DNA of 64,000 nucleotides from Paramoeba atlantica (GCA_977017575.1 CDRNVI010000027.1:186001-250000), one strand, 5' to 3'; shown: positions 30,005-42,303, counted from the first letter of the stretch. A program made the numbers and translations. Notes: generated from the sequence alone by a model not told the origin.

Positions 30005-30867
30005 ACAGCCTAGATGCCGGGATGAATGAAAAGCTGATTATCCCGCGACAGAAACACCTTTGTCGCGAGATAGGCGACCGGGAATTTTCTTCAGCATATG
30101 AGGCAGCAGACTTCAACACACGCGCACGTTTGATTTCGCAAACTGGGAGAGGGGCCGCGAGTTGGGCATTCGTTATTCCCTCCAAGGAGAGAGGATACTC
30201 TTACACTCCTACTGAGTTTTGCGCCTTGTCCCGCTGGTGGTTGGGAGCAGACATTTACCCCGGAACGCGGCCCTGTCCTATGGGGAGGTGTCAGCAACCG
30301 TTGGGACCAAAAGGCGACCATGCCGTGTCCTGTAAGTGTGGACATGGCATCATGACGCGCCACAACGCGCTGGCGTGTCAATTTGTCGATTTCTGCAGTA
30401 AGGCGCACCTCGCCCCCCAACGGGAGGTAAGTCTTGGCAATCGCGGTCCCGCTGGAGCGCCCACGAGGCCTGGTGATGTCGTTTTGCCCAGCATTGGCTT
30501 AGGCAAGTCTCTGGTGCTTGATTTCGCCGTTACCCACGTTCAGCAACCCAAATACGCGGACCTCGTCCGTAACGCTAACGGGGTGACGGCGGGATCATTC
30601 GCCGAGAGCTATGCCACAAGCCATAAGCAGGTGCAGCGACGGGACGCCGAGACTGCTGGGCACGACTTCGCGGCCATGGTCGTAGGCTCCTATGGCTCGT
30701 GGTCCGACAGCGCCCTCGCTGTGCTTAAGAAGGTTGGAGCGTGGCGCTCTGCTACGTCCCAAGGGACGATGGACAGGGGAACGGCGACGGCAAATCTCAT
30801 CCGTGACTTGAATGTCACTTTAATGCGAGCTCAGGCTCGTATGATGGTGGCGCGGATGGCAGAAGAT
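30005..30867 (+). CDS. LINE-B copy 2, restriction-like endonuclease part
   Basis: Continues LINE-B after the array-headed insertion. It reads RGAASWAFVIPSKERG, FCALSRWWLGADIYPGTRPC, the CCHC motif (CPMGRC ... GDHAVSC), TRHN, REV, TRPGD and SLVLDFAVTHVQQ, then the conserved C-terminal helices (AMVVGSYGSWSDSAL, LNVTLMRAQARMM). It ends at RMAED, where YR2 is inserted; the last codons of this LINE-B (DPDPPLLLN, TAG) are at 46005-46034. The apparent stop at 30868 is the first triplet of YR2. Confidence 0.87.
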
Positions 30868-31064
30868 TAGAAGTCTACGCATGGAAATTTAACCGAGGGG
30901 CTAATATCGGGTCAAATGCCCCGGAAGGGGGTTATAATTTTCATTGTTCTTTTCCCCGAAAGGGGGTTGTAATTGAATCATGTATAAAAGCTACAATATG
31001 TATTCTGAAAATTTACATATTTACTGATTACTTACTTGTAGAATCTTTTTCCTTTACGCGTTTT

Positions 31065-32378
31065 TTGTTTACCATGCGTTCCCAGCGACTTCGCGTGCCG
31101 GCGAACCCAGGACATGAGCGAGACCGCAGCCCTAAGCGAACACGTCCTCTCTCCCCTTTGGACCCCGACAAACGCCGTTCCTTGTCTTGTCCGGCTGGGC
31201 GACCACCTCGTCCTGATCCAGCTTCGCCAGTAGACTCTTTCGCGGTTCCTTCGCTGCGCTATTCTGGCCGAAACCGACGCACAGTACACCCTTCTCCTTA
31301 CCCCAGCCCTTACCCTGACCCCCTAACGGCCCCCCAGAACTCGGGAGATGTTCCCCCACGGCGGCAGAGCACGCTCAACCCTGACCAAGTTGAGCCTTCC
31401 CGCTCCCCTCAGCGTTATGAAGACCTTAATCTCGACCATGTAGACCGTGCTATTCGATCCAACCAAAATGCGCGTGGAATATTGACTCAGACTGCTAAGG
31501 AAGAATTTGTAACCAAGATAATTAATCTTCTTCGCAAAGAATACCAGGTCACTGTCGAGGCAGTGTGGTCTCGACCAGGTGATGACATTCGACAGACAGT
31601 CATAGGCGACGTTTACATGAAGCACCCAAATGACCCAGTGTCCTTAGAATTGGTCGCTGAGTGGGATGGTGATGTCAATACGGCATACCGCTTTCCCCAT
31701 CCCGACATTACGTATCACGATTTGACGGTCGTCCGTGTTCGGGCAAAGATGCCTGGAGGGCAGCCGGTGGAATCTTTAATCCCGTCCTTTGAACGAGTAC
31801 GTATTACAGACCCCAAAAGCTTCTCCCCCTACGACCCGGTTACGTGGCAACCGTGGATCGACACGGAGGATTTGTTCAAGCCCCGAGACCTCATCCGTGA
31901 GCTGCGGGAGGCGCCGCAGCTAGGGGTTCGATTCAACCCGCCACCGCAGCGGGACCGTTTATTCAAGATCCTTATCGAATGGATCTACGCTGCTCGCCTG
32001 ACGGAGGGTTGGATGGAGAAACATAACCTTGCTGTGGCAGAACTCATAATCGAGGAACTCCGCAATCTCTACTGGGCCGCTGCGGGTGTTGCTGTCGAAC
32101 GCGTGCAACAGCGACTGCATCGTGATGATGATCCGAAGGATCGTTATGGGCAACTCGTTCTCGACGAACAACTCCGAGGTCGTCCCCAAGTTCGATCCTC
32201 CCGTCGTCGGCCTTTCTGCTTCTCGTGTCACCAGCCGGGCCACATTCGTGCGGACTGCCCGCAGATGGCTCAGGCCCAGCACCAGTTTCGTCCCTCCCAT
32301 CCGACGAATCAGGATTTTCGCGGAGGGGTGGCGGGCGGCGCCGTCCGTTACGCCGGCGCAACACGGGGTTCCCACTAG
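31065..32378 (+). CDS. YR2 Gag-like protein
   Basis: A 437-residue ORF with an arginine/proline-rich start, a central globular region, and a C-terminal CCHC zinc knuckle (CFSCHQPGHIRADC), as in nucleic-acid-binding Gag proteins. The protein is identical to that of YR5 (47983-49296). The recombinase frame follows immediately in the same reading phase, while the RT-RNase H frame overlaps both in another phase, as in DIRS-order elements. Confidence 0.85.
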   Translation: MFTMRSQRLRVPANPGHERDRSPKRTRPLSPLDPDKRRSLSCPAGRPPRPDPASPVDSFAVPSLRYSGRNRRTVHPSPYPSPYPDPLTAPQNSGDVPPRRQSTLNPDQVEPSRSPQRYEDLNLDHVDRAIRSNQNARGILTQTAKEEFVTKIINLLRKEYQVTVEAVWSRPGDDIRQTVIGDVYMKHPNDPVSLELVAEWDGDVNTAYRFPHPDITYHDLTVVRVRAKMPGGQPVESLIPSFERVRITDPKSFSPYDPVTWQPWIDTEDLFKPRDLIRELREAPQLGVRFNPPPQRDRLFKILIEWIYAARLTEGWMEKHNLAVAELIIEELRNLYWAAAGVAVERVQQRLHRDDDPKDRYGQLVLDEQLRGRPQVRSSRRRPFCFSCHQPGHIRADCPQMAQAQHQFRPSHPTNQDFRGGVAGGAVRYAGATRGSH

Positions 32379-32381
32379 GGA

Positions 32382-32998
32382 ATGCCCCCCACCCCTATTA
32401 CTCGTGCCCCTTGCCTCAGGCGGCAAAGGGCTCCTACCGCTCCAACCTTACAAACGCGCTTACCCCGACGGGACTCTCCGGTGAGGCGTCCTCGACCCCC
32501 TCTTTCTTCCAATCCTCCCCTTCCTCATGTTGTTTCCACTCGTCCTCCGCGAAGTCGGTCCCTTCCCATACGCGCACTAAACCAGTCCGCAGGAGAAAAA
32601 CCCGCCGCAGACCGCAACGCCATTCTCCAAGCCATCCTTCGCCTTCCTCCGAACGACCCACGCACACTACAACTGAGCGACGCTCTCGAACCGATGTGGG
32701 CCACGACCACATGGGCCAACAGGGAGCGAATTTGGCTACGTATGCAGCAGTACTGCGCGGCAAAGGGTGTTCCTTCAAATTCCACAAACGCGGTTCTCTT
32801 CCTACATTCGCTGCCTCTAGCCAGCTCGACGAGAATGGGTTACGCAGGAGGCTTGCGAACTTTATTTCAGTTAATGGGGGAAGAGTCGACTCCCTTAAAA
32901 CTATATATAAAGGCCCTGCAAGCACAGGGGGGGCTAGAGCCCACGCGCCAAATGCAGCCCGTCAACCCCATTCTTCTACAAAAGCTACGCCGACACTT
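32382..32998 (+). CDS. YR2 tyrosine recombinase, first part (interrupted by YR3)
   Basis: N-terminal part of the recombinase, including the SAM-like core-binding region (PMWATTTWANRERIWLRM). It is cut by YR3 and the remainder lies at 37471-37975. It overlaps the RT-RNase H frame. See YR5 (49300-50421) for an uninterrupted relative. Confidence 0.75.
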
Positions 32999-33792
32999 TA
33001 ATAGTCCACGTTTTGAAATTTACCCGAGGGGCTGTTATGTATTCGCCTGCTGGCCCTTCGGGGCACATAATTTCTTCAAATTATGATTTGTGTTCTATAA
33101 TTACATGGATTGGATATTCTACTATTTCTTATATATCCTTGTTAGGTTGTTAGTCGTACTACGTTTAAGTTTATGATCTGATCCCCACTTTTGAACGCGT
33201 CCGTATTACGGACCCGAAAGGCTTCTCCCCCTACGATCCGGTTACTTGGCAACCGTGGATCGACACGGATGATTTGTTCAAGCCACGTGAACTCATCCGT
33301 GAGCTGCGCGAAGCTCCGCAGCTTGGGGTACGCTTCAACCCGCCGCCGCAGCGTGAGCGCCTGTTCAAAATGTTAACTGAATGGGCGTACGCTGCGTGTA
33401 ATACGGAGGGATGGCTAGAGAAGCACAACCTCGCCGTAGCCCTTCTCATCATCGAAGAGCTTCGCAACCATTATTGGGCTGCGGCGGGCGTTGCTGTCGA
33501 GCGTGTGCAACAGCGGTTGCACCGTGACGACGACCCTCAGGACCGCTACGGTCAGCTTGTGGTTGACGAGCAACTGAGGGGCCGAACCGCTCAGCGTGCT
33601 CCCCGCCGACGAACCCAGGCGCCATATTGCTTCGCGTGCCACCAGTCTGGCCACTTCCGCTCAAACTGTCCCCAATCATCTCAACACCAAGGGGGACAGT
33701 TCCGCAGCCAACGAACCCCAGCCCAGGATTTTCGAGGCGGGGTGGTGGGCGGCGCCAACCGTTACGGCGCAACACGGTCTTTCCACTAGGAA

Positions 33793-34977
33793 ATGCCCCC
33801 CACCCCAATTACTGCTCGTGCCCGTCGTCCCAGGCGACGACGGGTGGATATTCTTACCCCTGTTTCCTCCCCGTCTCTCCTCCAGCGCGAAAGACGGCCA
33901 CGCGTGCGTGGCACTACTCCTCCTCCCCGCCCTCTCTCCCCGTTACGTCTAAGGCGCAGAAGCGTCTCCCTCCCAATCCGTCCTCTACCCCGGCTTCCCG
34001 TTCCCGTTTACGCCGCCGCCAAGACCGCCGCCGCCAAAACCGCCGCCGTCGTAACCGCCGACGCCGCACAGCCGCCAGGGAGACGCCGCCAGGAGTTGCT
34101 GAGGGCGATTCTTCGAATGCCCCCCGAGGACCCGCGCGCCACCCAGATGAACGCGGCGCTCCAGCCCATGTGGGCGACGGCCACGTGGGCCACAAGGGAG
34201 CGATTGTGGTTCCGCCTGCGCGAGTATTGCCAGGCGAAGGGAATCACCGCGAATCCTGCAAACGCGGTGCTCTTCCTAGAGACTCTGCCTCTCGCTACCT
34301 CGACGCGCATGGGGTACGCAGGGGCATTGAGGACTCTGTTCGAGCTCATGGGAATCGAAGGTACCCCATTGAGTCTCTACGTAAAGGCCCTGCAGGCGCA
34401 GGGGGGGCTAGAACCCACGCGGCAGATGCTACCAATCACGCCACTTCTTCTAAAGAAGCTGAGACGTCACCTCGACGTAAAGGAGAGCATGTGTTGCCTC
34501 CTGTGTTGGAAAGCCGCTGCGAGATGGACCGAGACCGCCGACCTGAGGCGGGAGCAGTTTGTGAGTGTGGCCAGTCACGAGGTAGTCATTTATTGGGGCA
34601 GAGGGACAAAGACGACTCGTCTGAATCCTTACCGACCGTACCTCTACGCGATAGTGACTGGCCCGGGGACACCCGAACTGGCTCAGTTTGTGGGAAGTTT
34701 GAGACCAGGCCAACGCCTGTGTTACACGACGGTCCGGGAGATGGACCACAGGATAAATCAGCTTCTCGGTCCGGGGTATGGAACGCATTCCATAAAAAGA
34801 GGGGCAATAACTTGCCTGTTTCACGAGATCTCCCTCGGGAATCTCAGGATGGAGGACGTCCAGAACCTCACGAAACACCTCAACGTCGAATCACTGCTGC
34901 GCTACAACGCAAGCAGTATTACAACGGCAAGGGCTCTCGGGACGCAGAGAGTCTCAGCACGTCTCCCAGTGCTGTAA
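33793..34977 (+). CDS. YR3 tyrosine recombinase
   Basis: A 394-residue ORF with a proline/arginine-rich start, a core-binding region (PMWATATWATRERLWFRL) and a catalytic part with GTHSIKRGA (the H-x-x-R box) and a downstream tyrosine in SLLRYN. It would integrate circular or linear cDNA without target duplication. It overlaps the RT-RNase H frame almost completely. Confidence 0.82.
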   Translation: MPPTPITARARRPRRRRVDILTPVSSPSLLQRERRPRVRGTTPPPRPLSPLRLRRRSVSLPIRPLPRLPVPVYAAAKTAAAKTAAVVTADAAQPPGRRRQELLRAILRMPPEDPRATQMNAALQPMWATATWATRERLWFRLREYCQAKGITANPANAVLFLETLPLATSTRMGYAGALRTLFELMGIEGTPLSLYVKALQAQGGLEPTRQMLPITPLLLKKLRRHLDVKESMCCLLCWKAAARWTETADLRREQFVSVASHEVVIYWGRGTKTTRLNPYRPYLYAIVTGPGTPELAQFVGSLRPGQRLCYTTVREMDHRINQLLGPGYGTHSIKRGAITCLFHEISLGNLRMEDVQNLTKHLNVESLLRYNASSITTARALGTQRVSARLPVL

Positions 34978-36662
34978 CCTCGGAGCACGTGGCAAAGTGC
35001 TTCGAGGAAGTGCCTTACCTTCGCAGGCACTCCGTTGTTTGTGCACGCCGCTCTTCACGGCTAGCCAAGGCACACGACGCTCACCTACCTTTGCACGTTA
35101 AGAAGTCGATACCTGTTATCCATATGGATCAGGTTAAAGAGTGGATGAGTCTGTCAGCTGCCACTCGTTTTCGCAAGGTAGTGGATGAATTATTATGGGT
35201 ACCTAAAGCCCCGTACCCCGAACCTAGTGTGAAAGGTTCGTTGCCTGAGGCGGACGTCCGATTGTTGGAGGACGCAGGCATAATCTCTAAGGTCCCGGCG
35301 CAGGAGTTGAGAAAGCGCCCATCGGTGCAGTTCATGATTCCCTTCACGGTTGTGGAGACCGATGATGAGGGCAATCAGCGCAGAAGATTTATTTCATGGA
35401 CAAGGGACGATAACGATAGATTAAAATCATATGAACCAAAGGTCCCATTATATCATCCCTCCAAGTATCTTCATAAGGCGCACGAGCCGATGGCTGTGAA
35501 GCGGGACTTCACATGCGGGTTTTACCAGATTGGTATCCCGAAGAGGGCGCGGCCCAAATTCCGCCTTAGAACGAACAGTGGAGACGTGTATGAGATGAAC
35601 GTCCTCCCGATGGGCCATAGGTGTGCACCGGAGGTTATGCACACGGTTACCGCCGCGATTGCTGGCGAGGCGTCGATTTGTTCTCAGCGCTACTCGTTTC
35701 ACCGAGGCGCTATCGACGTTTATGTTGACGGAGTTCGGTTTGCAGGAACCCACTCCGAGGCCACCACGTACGCTCAGTTCATTGACGAGCGTTGCGACAA
35801 GGCGAACGGTCTTTTCAAAGATCGGGGTCAGCCCCCTGTAGCACAGTACGTGTTCAATGGGGTGGCGTTCGACCATAACGCGCATACGGTCTGCCTGGGA
35901 CCGCGAGTGATCAGGAAACTGCGAGCCGACTCTTTCTTCAACATTTCCTTTGTTGACCTAGAGGCGGTGGTGGGGCGCCTCATTTATGGCTCCGCAGTTC
36001 TCCGACTCAATATGCCGCGGTTTTATTTCGCTTTGAAGGTGGCGCAACGGCGTATCAACTTGTTGAGCCGTTGCCCGAAGTTATGTGACCGTCCGGTCGC
36101 ACTCCCTGTCGTCACTCGCTCCATGCTAGCAGAGTGGAGAAACGAGTTGTTGGAGAATGTTCCACGGTCTCCACCTCCCCATCCCGATGTTGTTCCACAC
36201 AAGCATCGTCTCTACACCGATGCCTCGGTGAAAGGATGGGGAGCGATTATGTATTTAGACAGCGGAGAGGTTTTGATTACGGGAGAGGCGTGGCCTGAGT
36301 CCTCCTCGTATGAGGTGAATCGTGCGGAAGCTGCAGCAGTCCGCTTAGCCCTCGAGAAGTTTTCCGCGCATTGCCCCCGTGGAACCTGCTTGGATGTTTT
36401 TGTTGATAACACCTCCTGTCAGGCTGCACTGAACAGGAGGATCTCCAAGTCAGAGGGGGTTTCAATGGAATTGCGCGAAGTCCTGCGACTGACAGAGGAG
36501 AAAGGTATTTGTGTCAAGGCAGCGTATATATCCACGGATGAGAACCCGGCGGATGCTGTCAGTCGCGGGAAGGAGATTGAGATGGAGAAGGTCGAGAGAT
36601 ACGAAGGTAAGATCGAGAGAGACATTAGTAAGGTAGGCAGTCATATTCAGAGAAAGCCCTAA
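34978..36662 (+). CDS. YR3 reverse transcriptase-RNase H
   Basis: Non-overlapped part of a long ORF whose frame opens at 33627. It has an RT of DIRS/Ngaro type (RRRFISWTRDDN, KRDFTCGFYQIGIP, MNVLPMGHRCAPEVMH, VYVDGVRF) followed by RNase H (HRLYTDASVKGWGAIMYLD, EVNRAEAAAVRLAL, FVDNTSCQAALNRR, ENPADAVSRG). The natural start is uncertain because the frame overlaps gag and recombinase. Confidence 0.85.
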
Positions 36663-38521
36663 GGGACAGGATCACCAAATACAAAAAAAAAACAAGAAAA
36701 GAAAAAAAGAAAAAAAACAAAGACAAGAAAAAAAGAAAAAAAACAAAGACAAGAAAAAAAGAAAAAAAACAAAGACAAGAAAAAAAGAAAAAAAACAAAG
36801 ACAAGAAAAAAAGAAAAAAAACAAAGACAGTTCCGGTGGGGGGAACCCCGTTAACAACGTGACATATGATTTTTGGTTTTATGCAGGCTTTCTTTTGAAC
36901 GAGGTATAAGCGTGTGAATTCTATCTACTATACGTTCTTGGATTTCGGGACGATTTGGATGTGTGATTATATTAGTCATAGTTGTTTACTTATATTTGTT
37001 TGTTTACGTATATGTTTTCATGGAGCCCCTCGGCGTGGATTTCTAATAGTCCACGTTTTGAAATTTACCCGAGGGGCTGTTATGTATTTGCCTGCTGGCC
37101 CTTCGGGGCACATAATTTCTTCAAATTATGATTTGTGTTCTATAATTACATGGATTGGATATTCTACTATTTCTTATATATCCTTGTTAGGTTGTTAGTC
37201 GTACTACGTTTAAGTTTTTGTGCCCACCCACCAAGCCCCCAGCCATTTGGCCGAGGGTTCCGGTGGGGGGAACCCCGTTAACAACGTGACATATGATTTT
37301 TGGTTTTATGCAGGCTTTCTTTTGAACGAGGTATAAGCGTGTGAATTCTATCTACTATACGTTCTTGGATTTCGGGACGATTTGGATGTGTGATTATATT
37401 AGTCATAGTTGTTTACTTATATTTGTTTGTTTACGTATATGTTTTCATGGAGCCCCTCGGCGTGGATTTCGAATCCGAAGGAGAGCATGTGTTGCCTCCT
37501 ATGCTGGAAGGCAGCGGCGCGTTGGACCGAGACCGCGGATTTAAGAAGAGAACAGTTCGTGAGTGTAACAAGCTGCGAAGTGATAATTTATTGGGGGAGG
37601 GGGACAAAGACCACACGCCTAAACCCTTTTCGACCACACCTTTACGCCATTGTAACTGGGCCAGGAACGCCAGAACTCGCGCAGCATATCCAAAGCATGA
37701 ACCCCGGGCAACGACTCTGTTACACGACAGTCCGCGAGATGGACCATCAAATACGATCAATACTCGGTCAGGGGTACGGGACGCACTCTATCAAAAGGGG
37801 GGCAATCACTCATCTGTTTCACGAAATCTCTCTCGGAAATTTGCGCATGCAGGAGGTTCAAAACCTAACAAAACACCAGAACATAGAATCACTGCTCAGA
37901 TACAATGCAAACAGCGTTACAACGGCACGGGCCCTCGGGACACAACGAGTGTCTGCACTCCTTCCGGTACTTTAACAACCTCTCATGTTACAAAGTGTTT
38001 TCACGAAGTCCCCTATCTCCGTAGGCACTCCGTTATATGTGCCCGCCGTAGCTCGCGGCTCGCTATACCGAAGGATATGAGTCTACCCCTCCATGTGAAA
38101 AAGTCAATCCCGGTGATTAAATTGGACAAAGTGAAGGAATGGTTAAATCCTGCGGCAGCCACACGTTTTCGCAAGGTACTAAATGAACTTTTATGGGTTC
38201 CTACAGTCCCGTACCCCGAGCCTTCGGTACGTGGTTCTTTGCCCGAGGAAGACATACGTCTACTTGAGGACGCCGGCGTTATAAGCAAGGTTTCGGGGAA
38301 GGACCTACTCAAAAGACCATGATAGTTTACGAGAGGAAATTTAGACGAGAACAAATACGAATTTGAAAAGACTCCTTTTTCTCGAATGGCCCTACGAGGC
38401 ACATAATCTCTGATTATGAATTCTATTATATCTTTTAATATGATTTAAATTATAACTTTATGTAGATTGTGTATAGTTTTATAGCTTACATTCTCTTACA
38501 AGTTATTTTTATTAGTGTGCG

Positions 38522-39484
38522 ATGACGGCCAGAGCGATCAGTCCTGATCCGGCCGCGCCGAGTGATCACCAGCAGACACTCAACCCTGGCCAGGTTGAGG
38601 CGATTCTGCAAGGCGGTGGCCATGCCGTTCCGTTGTCCGAAGAAGCTTTGCGAGAATTTGCAGATAAAACCAATTTACTACTCTCACGAGGTTATCGCGT
38701 CTTCGTTCAAGCAGTGTGGTCGGAGCGAGGGGACCAGGATCGATACACGGTTACAGGTCGTGTCTACTTTAAGAATCCAAAAGATCCGAACAGTGAGATT
38801 AAAGCGCGATGGGACGATGACCCTGACATTGAATATTCGTTTCCTTTCCCGGATATAAGCTATTACGATCTCAGTTTCGTCAAGGTTCAAGCACGTATGC
38901 CGGGTGGACAACGGGTGAGTGATCCTATCCAATCTGAAGTGGGCGTAGAAAACCCCAAGGCATTTTCAGTAATCTTCCCCTTGACATGGAAATCGTATAT
39001 ATACTCTGAAGATGACTTCAAGCCCCGTGAATTGATCAGAGAATTGCGCGATGCTCCTCAATTAGGTGTTCGCTTCAACCCTCCCCCAATCCGAGAGCGC
39101 TTGTTTACTATCCTCACCAAATGGATTTATGCGGCGCGCGAGCTAGGCACCTGGACAGAAGATTTCGTTGCTATCGCTACCATGCTGATCGAGGAGTTAC
39201 GCACGCACTATTGGGCAGCTGCTGGAGCGCCAGTCGATCGTGTTCAACAACGCCTCCATCAAGTGGAAGACCCCAATGACGTATTTGGGAAAATGATGCT
39301 TGAGGAACAGCTCAAGCAAACTCGTATTTCTCGCCGTGCCAACCCTGTTTGCTATAATTGTCGTAAACCAGGTCATATACGTGCTAACTGTCCTCTTTTG
39401 ACTCAGATTTTTCAGAGGGGGGTGGCGAGTGGCGCTGCGCGTTCCCACCAAATGGTGCGCAGCGAAAGACGGACAATCCACTAG
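38522..39484 (+). CDS. YR4 Gag-like protein
   Basis: A 320-residue ORF, shorter at the N-terminus than YR2 gag but with the same central region (FKPRELIREL, QLGVRFNPPP) and a C-terminal CCHC zinc knuckle. The ATG lies at the end of repeat A1, as in YR2. Confidence 0.8.
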   Translation: MTARAISPDPAAPSDHQQTLNPGQVEAILQGGGHAVPLSEEALREFADKTNLLLSRGYRVFVQAVWSERGDQDRYTVTGRVYFKNPKDPNSEIKARWDDDPDIEYSFPFPDISYYDLSFVKVQARMPGGQRVSDPIQSEVGVENPKAFSVIFPLTWKSYIYSEDDFKPRELIRELRDAPQLGVRFNPPPIRERLFTILTKWIYAARELGTWTEDFVAIATMLIEELRTHYWAAAGAPVDRVQQRLHQVEDPNDVFGKMMLEEQLKQTRISRRANPVCYNCRKPGHIRANCPLLTQIFQRGVASGAARSHQMVRSERRTIH

Positions 39485-39487
39485 GGA

Positions 39488-40663
39488 TTGTTCCCCACCC
39501 CAAAAACTACTCGTGTCATTGGATTGAAGAGATCGTGGAAAAGTTCGCAAAACTCGTTCGTGAGGTGCTCTCCCAAATTTCCCAAAATCAGTGCCCGGAG
39601 TGTGCCCAAAACTACTCGTATCCCAATACAGACCAAAATGCATCCTTGCACACGACTGATTCCACTAAGGGTCTTACCTCAAACACGTGTCGCGCACCGC
39701 ACAGATTCGCAAACAGTCAGAGGACTAAAACGAGAACACAGTCGCGATGTATCCCACGACCAAGTTCAAAACATTACTCAGGCAATTCTGAGGATAAATC
39801 CGGACGATCCGGACTCCGTCCAGCTGACCGAAGCGATTCAGCCGATGTGGGCAAAGTCGACTTGGAACAACAGAACACGCCTATGGAAAAACGTAAACGA
39901 ATTTTGTCGCGTGAAGCACCGAGAGATGAATTCAGCAACCGCCATTTTGTATCTCCAGACTCTACGCGTCGCGCCGTCAACTCGCCTCAATTATGCTCGC
40001 GCTCTTCACACGGTTTTCACGTTGATGGGGATGGAATGCAATCCGTTGAAGTTGTTCACAAAAGCGATTCAGGCCCAGGGGGGCACGGAACCACAACGTC
40101 AAATGCAACCGATAACACCTCCCATGTTGCAAAAATTGTGCACACGCCTGTCGATAACACAAGCAATGACGGTCCTGCTATGCTGGAAAGCCGCGTCACG
40201 CTGGACCGAAACGGCCGAGCTAAGAAGGGAGCAATTTCTGAGTGTAAATTCGAACGAAATAATAATCTACTGGGGACGTTTCACGAAGACCACTCGTCTA
40301 AATCCGTACCGACCGTACATGTACGCGATCATCACGGGTCCGGGCACAAACCAAATAGCTCAGTATGTAAGCAGCCTGCGACCAGGGCAACGAATGAGCA
40401 CCGCGACAGTTCAGGAGATGGATCTCCATATTCGAGACGTCCTAGGCGACGGATATGGCACGCACTCAATCAAGAGAGGAGCCATCACCTTTCTATTTCA
40501 GGAAATAGTAGAAGGCCACCTCAACTTATCGGAAGTAATGAATCTCTCAAAGCACTTGAACGTAGAAAGTCTACTGCGGTACAACGCCAACCAAATAACT
40601 ACGGCAAGAGCGTTAGGGACTCAGAAGGTGTCAGTACTTCTCCCCGGTGCATCGATAATGTGA
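39488..40663 (+). CDS. YR4 tyrosine recombinase
   Basis: About 390 codons with PMWAKSTWNNRTRLWKN, the catalytic GTHSIKRGA box and SLLRYN. It follows gag in the same reading phase and overlaps the RT-RNase H frame. Confidence 0.78.
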   Translation: MFPTPKTTRVIGLKRSWKSSQNSFVRCSPKFPKISARSVPKTTRIPIQTKMHPCTRLIPLRVLPQTRVAHRTDSQTVRGLKREHSRDVSHDQVQNITQAILRINPDDPDSVQLTEAIQPMWAKSTWNNRTRLWKNVNEFCRVKHREMNSATAILYLQTLRVAPSTRLNYARALHTVFTLMGMECNPLKLFTKAIQAQGGTEPQRQMQPITPPMLQKLCTRLSITQAMTVLLCWKAASRWTETAELRREQFLSVNSNEIIIYWGRFTKTTRLNPYRPYMYAIITGPGTNQIAQYVSSLRPGQRMSTATVQEMDLHIRDVLGDGYGTHSIKRGAITFLFQEIVEGHLNLSEVMNLSKHLNVESLLRYNANQITTARALGTQKVSVLLPGASIM

Positions 40664-42252
40664 TGGTTCAGGAGTTTTACGAACAGGTTCCTTTCCTTAA
40701 ATCGTATTCAATTTTATGTCCAAGGCGCAGTTCCAAATTAGCTAAAACCGACGACTACCATATCCCCTTGCATGCAAAGGATAATATTCCGACGTTGAAT
40801 GTTCAAAAATTACGGAAGTGGCTAACGGAACAACAGAATGATAGGCTAACGTACGTTCTTGATGAACTCACCAAGTTGCCCGAGAAAGCTGAGTCCGCTC
40901 CTTGCATTAAACCGGCATTGGCTCCAGGAGACATTCCAGCATTGATTCGGTCTAAAGTCATATCGAAGGTATCTACCGAAGAAGCCAAACGACGCCCGAC
41001 CATGCAATATATGGTTCCGTTCACTGTCCTTGAAAAAGACGACGCGGGCAAAGACAGAAGACGTTTTATTTCATGGACACGATCAGACAATTTACGCCTA
41101 AAGGACTACGAACCAGCTGTTCCTCTCCTACACCCTTCTCGTTATTTATACGCAGTAAATGCTGAGGTGGGGGTAAAACGTGATCTAATGTGTGGTTTTT
41201 ACCAGGTTGGCTTACCCTTACGATCCCGAGCAAAGTTTCGGTTTCGTGCAGAAGATGGGCAATTATACGAAATGAATGTTTTACCCATGGGCCACAGATG
41301 TGCGCCTGAAATTATGCATTGCATGACAGCAGCGTTGGCAGGAAATAAAGATTATTGCTCAAAATCCCACTCGTATCAACACGGTTCTACTGATATCTAT
41401 ATAGATGGAGTTCGTTTTTCCGGATCTAGAAAACATGCAGACGAGTATGTTTATTTTATTGACTCGCGTGCGCGAGTGGCAGGAGCTCGATTTAAAGATC
41501 AGGACGTTCCTCCGACGAAACAATACGTGTTCAACGGAGTGAAATTTGATCACGCATCAAGCCGGGTCTGCTTGGGACCGAAGGTTGTGAGCAAATTGAA
41601 ACGGGATACTTTTTCGAGACTCAATTTCTTAGAGCTGGAGGCGGCGGTGGGGCGTCTACTGTACTGCTCTTCGATACTTGGTGTGGTAATCCCGCAATAT
41701 CACTTTGCGATAAAAATAGTACAACGACGTATTAATTACTTGAACCGACATCCTTTTGCAAAGGACAAAATCGTGGATCTTCCCATGAAAACTCGTGTGA
41801 TCTTAGCTCAATGGCGTGACGACTTGATTAAAAACGTGCCGATAAGAGCACCCCCTCACCCCGCCACTGCACCTCCGCGTCATAAACTCTTTACAGACGC
41901 CTCCTCAAAAGGATGGGGAGCAATTCTGTACATGGATAGCGGAGAGGTTAATATTTTGGGCGCACCTTGGCCAGCAGAATGGACCTACGAAGTTAACAAA
42001 TCAGAAGCGGCGGCGGTGCGATTCGCCCTCGAAGAATTCCAAAAATATTTCGAGCAAGGGACTTGCGTTCAGCTTTGGATTGATAATACGTCTTGTCGAG
42101 CAGCGTTGAATCGGAAAATATGCAAGTCTGATGGCATAGCGAAAGAATTGAAAAGCATTTTACAGAGTTTAAAGAATAAAGGAATATGTATTCAAGCTCA
42201 TTATATTTCTACGAAACTAAATCCAGCGGACCCAATAAGCAGAATTTTTTAG
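40664..42252 (+). CDS. YR4 reverse transcriptase-RNase H
   Basis: Non-overlapped part of an ORF open from 39535. RT motifs: RRRFISWTRSDN, KRDLMCGFYQVGLP, MNVLPMGHRCAPEIMH, IYIDGVRF. RNase H motifs: HKLFTDASSKGWGAILYMD, EVNKSEAAAVRFAL, WIDNTSCRAALNRK, LNPADPISR. Confidence 0.85.
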
Positions 42253-42262
42253 AGATTAAACA

Positions 42263-42293
<31 letters not shown>

Positions 42294-42303
42294 GATTGCT
42301 TCT

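Larger units (their letters stand above)
32999..37470 (+). mobile_element. YR3: related tyrosine-recombinase retroelement inserted in YR2
   Basis: Left repeat A1 (32999 to about 33172), a partial gag with CCHC knuckle (to 33789), recombinase (33793-34977), RT-RNase H (about 34980-36662), a 26-bp A-rich tandem repeat (about 36680-36830, roughly five units), then B1 (about 36831-37043), A2 (37044 to about 37219), linker, and B2 (about 37255-37470). It is a separate subfamily from YR2, with different terminal repeats. It is broken in at least one place; the recombinase and RT parts look well preserved. YR2 sequence resumes at 37471 with no target duplication. Confidence 0.87.
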
